A stretch of DNA of 49,349 nucleotides from Acidimicrobiia bacterium (GTDB lineage: Bacteria > Actinomycetota > Acidimicrobiia > Acidimicrobiales > UBA8592): the NCBI GenBank assembly GCA_030431575.1, contig JAUIIS010000005.1, forward strand, positions 1 through 49,349, written 5' to 3'. How positions within the stretch are numbered: the first letter of the stretch is position 1; each line of letters begins with the position of its first letter. Both the position numbers and the translations under genes were made by a program. Shown here one piece after another: positions 49,000 through 49,349 of this stretch. The notes below the pieces were generated by a model, which saw only the letters and a list, made by a program, of their open reading frames with translations, was not told the origin of the DNA and ran no database searches.

Positions 49000-49349
49000 C
49001 AGGTCGTGACCTCCACGAGAGACATGGGAAGGCCAACAGCGGTTTCGCCGCGGGCCCGATTCTTCTCGAGCGCATCGTGGCCTGCGTCGCTGCCCACGGG
49101 GAAGAAGCAGGCGTAGCGGTGGTTGCCCCCATGCTCGAGTTCGGGTGTGTCGGTGGCGCACTTGTCCTGGGCGTACTTGCAGCGTGGCGCGAATCGGCAA
49201 CCAGGCGGGGGCGACACAATATCTGGCGGCGCTCCTGGGATGGGGTTGAGGCGAGTGTGCTTTGGCCGATCGAGGCGCGGGATCGAGGCCAGCAGCGCCT
49301 CAGTATAGGGGTGGCGCATTTCGGCAAATAGCGTCTCGGTGTCGGCGTG
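48999..49349 (-). CDS. oppD: Oligopeptide/dipeptide ABC transporter ATPase (OppD/DppD-like), 3' fragment
   Basis: Only the C-terminal 116 residues are in the window; the gene continues past the right edge. The visible part HADTETLFAEMRHPYTEALLASIPRLD, LNPIPGAPPDIVSPPPGCRFAPRC and CKYAQDKC is the standard OppD/DppD C-terminus that follows the ATPase core. Its stop overlaps the oppF start by one base (TGATG). Together they form the two-ATPase motor of a peptide-family importer whose permeases and binding protein should lie upstream, outside the window. Confidence 0.92.
   Translation of the reverse strand, partial: HADTETLFAEMRHPYTEALLASIPRLDRPKHTRLNPIPGAPPDIVSPPPGCRFAPRCKYAQDKCATDTPELEHGGNHRYACFFPVGSDAGHDALEKNRARGETAVGLPMSLVEVTT

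Overview
This is a high-GC, gene-dense bacterial chromosome segment with about 43 protein-coding genes on both strands. No rRNA, tRNA, CRISPR array, phage or intact transposase gene was seen. The combination of an F420-type LLM oxidoreductase, long-type acyl-CoA dehydrogenase, fused indolepyruvate:ferredoxin oxidoreductase, an IcmA/IcmB/MeaB mutase operon, a full-length Lhr helicase and a DUF1003/PRC-MgtE_N-CBS pair points to an Actinomycetota member, possibly a free-living or marine Acidimicrobiia. That lineage call is inference; no marker gene here settles it.

Layout. 0-3 kb: the 5' end of a possible flavodoxin gene at the left edge, a 25-bp tandem repeat, surE, a diguanylate cyclase and arfB. 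3-8.3 kb: PEP carboxylase, an SGNH hydrolase, a 32-residue membrane micro-ORF, a NYN RNase with two OST-HTH domains, and a PhnZ-like HD protein that has lost metal ligands. 8.3-12.8 kb: DUF1003 protein, PRC/MgtE_N/CBS protein, Uup-like ABC-F ATPase, and a GDPD phosphodiesterase facing it head to head. 12.9-16 kb: crotonase, alkylsulfatase-type metallo-hydrolase and an unknown protein. 16-21.2 kb: Lhr helicase and a divergent orphan gene, with a 20-bp palindrome on the lhr start codon. 21.2-28.5 kb: an 84-bp repeat pair, an HTTM membrane protein, its partner and a DHA2 MFS transporter (coupled by 4-bp overlaps), a membrane-fused spermidine-synthase-like protein and an acyl-CoA dehydrogenase. 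28.7-36.9 kb: indolepyruvate:ferredoxin oxidoreductase, a DinB-like protein and a heterodimeric ABC exporter pair interrupted by a small mobile element, ending in a 28-bp perfect inverted repeat. 36.9-41.5 kb: meaB, a B12-binding subunit, an acyl-CoA mutase, a divergent MarR regulator and a PAP2/AUR1-like phosphatase. 41.4-49.3 kb: M3 peptidase, lipoprotein, DUF445 protein, acyl-CoA synthetase, F420-type oxidoreductase, and two oligopeptide/dipeptide ABC ATPases running off the right edge.

How the genes fit together. Several encode catabolism of acyl-CoA and branched-chain compounds: acyl-CoA synthetase, acyl-CoA dehydrogenase, enoyl-CoA hydratase, 2-oxoacid oxidoreductase and a B12 mutase with its G-protein chaperone. 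PEP carboxylase supplies anaplerotic oxaloacetate. The mutase would normally be called methylmalonyl-CoA mutase, but its substrate-pocket residues are of the isobutyryl-CoA mutase type.

The most striking structural observation is at 34749-34916. A ~160-bp element with TGT...ACA inverted ends and a CTAG duplication lies between an 8-base consensus Shine-Dalgarno and the start codon of the second ABC-exporter subunit. Removing one CTAG-bounded copy in silico restores an 8-nt SD-ATG spacing and a TAATG stop/start overlap. I did not find a clearly new multi-gene defence or biosynthetic system. The less explained items are the PhnZ-like pseudoenzyme next to the NYN/OST-HTH RNase, the lhr/orphan-gene palindrome cluster, and the inverted copy of the lhr 3' end.
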